From NCBI GenBank assembly GCA_003344405.1, contig NOWV01000142.1, forward strand, positions 124,001 to 188,000: DNA of 64,000 bases. Reading direction: 5' to 3'. This document shows positions 60,961 through 64,000 of this stretch, in pieces (position 1 is the first letter of the stretch; every line of letters starts with the position of its first letter). The stretch comes from Trichoplax sp. H2 (taxonomy: Eukaryota; Placozoa; Uniplacotomia; Trichoplacea). Made by a program: the position numbers and the translations under genes. Below the pieces are notes generated by a model. That model was not told the DNA's origin. It saw only the letters and a list, made by a program, of their open reading frames with translations, and did not search any database.

Positions 60961-61333
60961 CTATAAAACAGTATCGGAAGGAAGGAGGTCATGGACAAAC
61001 ATCGACGTTAGATAATTGATGACCCAAATAATGTTTCCATCTTAGGAAAGGATAACTGCCCTTTATACCATCGTATACAGTGGAAATTGCTGCCTCCAAT
61101 GATCTATTCAACTTGAAACCTGCATGACAATAATTAAAATGGCGATTTATAATCATAACAAAATGAATAAAATGGAAGAATTGTTTGCATACTGAAGCAC
61201 TGTTGTATCTCGAACATCGTTTTTTGTCAGTCCAATTATACTGCATTCTATATTACAATGTCGAATGTTCCAAACACTTGTTCTGGACATGGTTTTTTAT
61301 TAACTGGTATTATATCTATATCTGGTACAGAAT

Positions 61334-61590
61334 GTCTGGACATATTTTATTTGGCTTTGTATGATAAATGTATCCTGATTTTTGGACGCCCGGAAAGTCT
61401 GAACACATTTTATGCGGCTATGTATGAAAAATGTGTCCAGATTTTTGGACACTCTTACGCCCGGAAAGTCGGGACACATTTTATTTGGCTTTGTATGAAA
61501 AGTGTGTCTAGATTTTTGGACGCCCGGAAAGTCTGGACACATTTTATGCGGCTATGTATGAAAAATGTGTCCAGATTTTTGGACATTCTT
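61334..61590 (+). repeat. Hairpin-forming minisatellite, 4 copies of 63-71 bp
   Basis: Copies begin GTCTGGACA or a close variant at 61334, 61397, 61468 and 61531. Each holds GATTTTTGGACGCCCGGAAA or a variant, and TATGAAAAATGTGTCCAGA. In the last copy TCTGGACACATTTT (61532-61545) and AAAATGTGTCCAGA (61562-61575) are perfect inverted repeats around a 16-base loop. Confidence 0.92.
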
Positions 61591-61649
61591 TTTCCTCATA
61601 CTAAAGCTGTTAATCTAGTTTTTGCTGATATCATTCTGTCAATTCTAGA

Positions 61650-61870
61650 GCGTACTGTACAGTACAGTACTGTACGCAAGATCAAATACCGTACAGTATC
61701 TACTGTACAGTAGACTCTGTTTGCTGGCTGGTACTGTACTGTACACTGTGTGCAGTACTGCACAGTCATTGGACAATGGCAGCGTGAACTTCTTTCGCAA
61801 GTACAGTACTGTACCGTACCGTACTGTACCACACCGTACCGTACTGGACCGTATCGTACCGTACTGGACC
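61650..61870. repeat. GTACTGTAC / GTACAGTAC simple-sequence cluster
   Basis: Tens of overlapping GTACTGTAC, GTACAGTAC and CCGTACCGTACTG units, the densest tract of this motif in the window. The motif is nearly self-complementary, so both strands read much the same. Confidence 0.9.
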
Positions 61871-63804
61871 GCACCGACAGGCGACAGGTCTGAAAGTTGA
61901 CTCACAACGCGTATCAGAGTAGTCTTGAAATAAAAATAGAACCCAACCCGCCAAACGCCTTTACGCTAGTCATCGTCGTCCATCTTTTCTACATCAACTC
62001 CATTCTCCATCCATCTTTTCTACATCAACTCCATTCTCCATCCATCTTGCTCAATTCTCCATCATTGTCAGGAAAATTATCCCTTGGAATACAAGCCATT
62101 CTACAGCAACATCCATCTATTCAACTTAGGATCATATTTGGGTGTCGGACTTTGAAGCTATTTTTCTCTTTGCTGTTGTAGCCAAGACTGCAACGTATTC
62201 AAAAAGTTGACACAAGTTCAGACTTGTACTGCATTCGTAGAAGCAAAAAAAATACTTTTCATCAACCTCAACGGAAAGGTATGTACAGGAGATTGCTTGG
62301 ATGGATGTAGGTCCGATTGAAATATCGGACAATCGATTTTAATTTTTCAACGGAAAAGTCAGAAATTCATTGTACTGTAGTAGCAGTTGCACCATAGCGT
62401 AGTAATCGATAGTGATCATGTTTATTTTGTTGCAGCCTAAAAATAGCGATCAGTTTATCTTGACAGAGAAAAAAGGTTTTGTTAGCTGATTCAAAGTGAG
62501 AAAATACTTTATTTTTAGTGATATGAAAGGGTCCAATTCAAACCGTTACCTCTATTCTTTTTAGCAAGCAAGGATTTACCAATACTGCAGCTAGCGTTAG
62601 CATCAGTATTTCCTTCAAAATTTGCATCATAATTGATGTCTAGTACTGTACAGCGTGAGCCTTTCGGATCGACATGTTTTCACTCTTTCCTGTTACACAT
62701 TTACACGTACATAGTAAATACGCGTATCGATCACTGTACACTAGAAACGCATGGAAATTTCAAAGTGTCGTCTTGTATCGTTCTGCTAACATAATTAACC
62801 TGATTGATGAAAACACAGTCATGATACTGTAAGTAGCTAGATGAAACCCTTTCTAATAAGAGAGCACTATCATACGATACCGATCGATTTTCATCTTAGC
62901 TCATCAACACTGTATCAAGCTGTAATGAGCTGCGTATCACCTTATTAGTGTTGGAATGCATTCTATCTTTGTAAATAGATATAGAAGTAGTTTGGTTAAT
63001 ATAGTACTCATGTTGTCATCAATTAATAAGCCTTTAACCATATTCAATTCAATCATGTTAAACCACAAATTGTGACTACGTAGCCACTGTTTGCCAGCCT
63101 ATTTATAGTCTATATATTAAGTGGCATAAAGCGGCGATGATGTAGTGTCTTTCTTTAACACCATTACGTCATCCATACAAAAACTTTTCTCAGGAGGTAA
63201 GTAAACTTTGTAACTTTATATAGCCATCTCCATCGATCCTATCGTTCTAAAATTCGACACTGCCAGTCAGAATACCTAAACCCAACACTTTAAGAAAGGA
63301 CTAAGTGGGACGAAATTGATTCATTGATCAACACTAATGCCATATTAACTCTGCTCTAGTAAAATGGGTAATTTCTACTTCTGATCATTTTGCCGCATTA
63401 TTTAAATCCCCTATTTTGTTTCCTTAATTGTAAAAAAAATGAAGGCTACACCAGGTTATCAATGTTTAGTAATTGTTCATCAACAGTACTACAAGTTACG
63501 CCATTACGTACAAAAATTGTACGCCCTAAGTAATTGAATGTCAGAAACTAGAAAAAAAATGTCACCAATACAACAATTGATCACTCGGTATGATTCATCG
63601 TAGGCTAAAAAAAAAATAAATGACTGTAGATTTTACTTGGCGCCGGCAATATACGCCGATTCACTAATGTACGCGTACATACAACCTTCAAGTACAGTAC
63701 TCGACATTTTTTTTTCAAATAAATTTAAATGTATGGCCGATTTCACTTATGTACTGATTACTCGTTCAATATCCTCAATTTTTTCTTCTTCATGCTTAAT
63801 AGCT

Positions 63805-64000
63805 ATGGCTCATGTAAAATCTGTTACATCAACACCTACTACAACAACTACCACCACTACTCAGTCATGTCCAAGACGAGAAGAAAATCTTCAGGAAATC
63901 GCCGCAGAATCCAAAAAATTATTTCTCGATTTCATTGCTGATAGATCAGCTAAAGATGGTCAGGATCAAGGATGCATATCGCAATTAACAAGGGAACATA
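63805..64000 (+). CDS. N-terminal exon of a second BCL-2 family (BAX-like) gene, cut by right window edge
   Basis: From the ATG at 63805 the frame stays open for 65 codons to the window end. After a threonine run (TSTPTTTTTTTTQ) comes NLQEIAAESKKLFLDFIADR then SAKDGQ. This resembles the first helix of BAX (IM..LLLQGFIQDRAG..) in pattern and length. The BH3, BH1 and BH2 regions would lie beyond the window, so the call rests on one helix. The ATG is directly preceded by a strong acceptor (TTTTTTCTTCTTCATGCTTAATAG, exon from 63803), so a 5' UTR intron is likely. The presence of another BCL-2 family gene 15 kb upstream makes the reading more plausible. Confidence 0.4.
   Translation, partial: MAHVKSVTSTPTTTTTTTTQSCPRREENLQEIAAESKKLFLDFIADRSAKDGQDQGCISQLTREH

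Larger units (their letters stand above)
60264..63804. other. Divergent intergenic region rich in simple and tandem repeats
   Basis: It separates the MSH1-like gene start from the BAX-like gene start. It contains four AT-rich units at 60790-60960, the hairpin minisatellite at 61334-61590, and a dense GTACTGTAC tract at 61650-61870. A CCATCTTTTCTACATCAACTCCATTCTC repeat pair, about 31 bp apart, lies at 61980-62044. Open frames at 61258-61713 and 61596-61954 are products of these repeats. No supported gene. Confidence 0.55.

Noticed and set aside
61258-61954. Open frames of 60-151 codons on both strands
   Set aside because: They exist because the 63-71 bp minisatellite and the GTACTGTAC tract lack stops; copies read in different frames with no protein logic.

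Overview
The window is AT-rich nuclear DNA from an animal. Most genes are split by many short introns with GT..AG ends, coding exons are 50-400 bp, and the products are typical metazoan proteins: lysosomal membrane glycoproteins, BCL-2 family proteins, an ATG4 protease, a GRTP1-type TBC protein and sphingosine kinase. A short vertebrate-type telomere repeat tract is present. Short introns, high gene density, no recognised intact transposon and a mitochondrial-type MutS gene in an animal nuclear genome suggest an early-branching animal. A placozoan (Trichoplax/Hoilungia group) is my best guess, by inference rather than proof. No operons, CRISPR arrays, rRNA genes or convincing tRNA genes were seen. 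I rebuilt gene models by hand from reading frames, splice sites and intron phases, so single splice junctions may be off by a few bases.

Layout from left to right: MCCC1 5' part (1-845, minus); an empty 4.6 kb; a CXorf58-like gene (5456-7825, minus); a GRTP1/TBC1D6 gene (10678-13073, plus); two tandem LAMP-family genes (14458-16538 and 20999-22213, both minus); about 6.7 kb of repeats and AT-rich DNA; a possible orphan terminal exon (28910-29071, minus); ATG4 (29213-34459, plus); sphingosine kinase (36845-41786, minus); about 3 kb of tandem repeats (42.8-45.0 kb); intronless OTUD3 (46088-47464, minus); a repeat array and TATA box leading into a two-exon BAK/BAX-like gene (49064-52151, plus); a solo-LTR-like insertion (52.65-52.98 kb); an intronless membrane C2-domain gene (55608-56516, plus); an MSH1-like MutS gene (57066-60263, minus); minisatellites and GTACTGTAC-rich DNA (60.8-61.9 kb); and, cut by the right edge, the first exon of a second BAX-like gene (63805 onward, plus).

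The genes do not form one pathway. Several bear on organelle quality control and cell death: two LAMP proteins (lysosome), ATG4 (autophagosome), sphingosine kinase (sphingolipid signalling), OTUD3 (deubiquitination), a mitochondrial-type MutS, and two BCL-2 family genes whose start codons are 14.7 kb apart. The most interesting points are the BAK/BAX-like gene with a palindrome-bearing tandem array just upstream of its TATA box, the MSH1-type gene, the tandem LAMP pair with identical intron phases, and several tandem arrays with periods near 190-200 bp.
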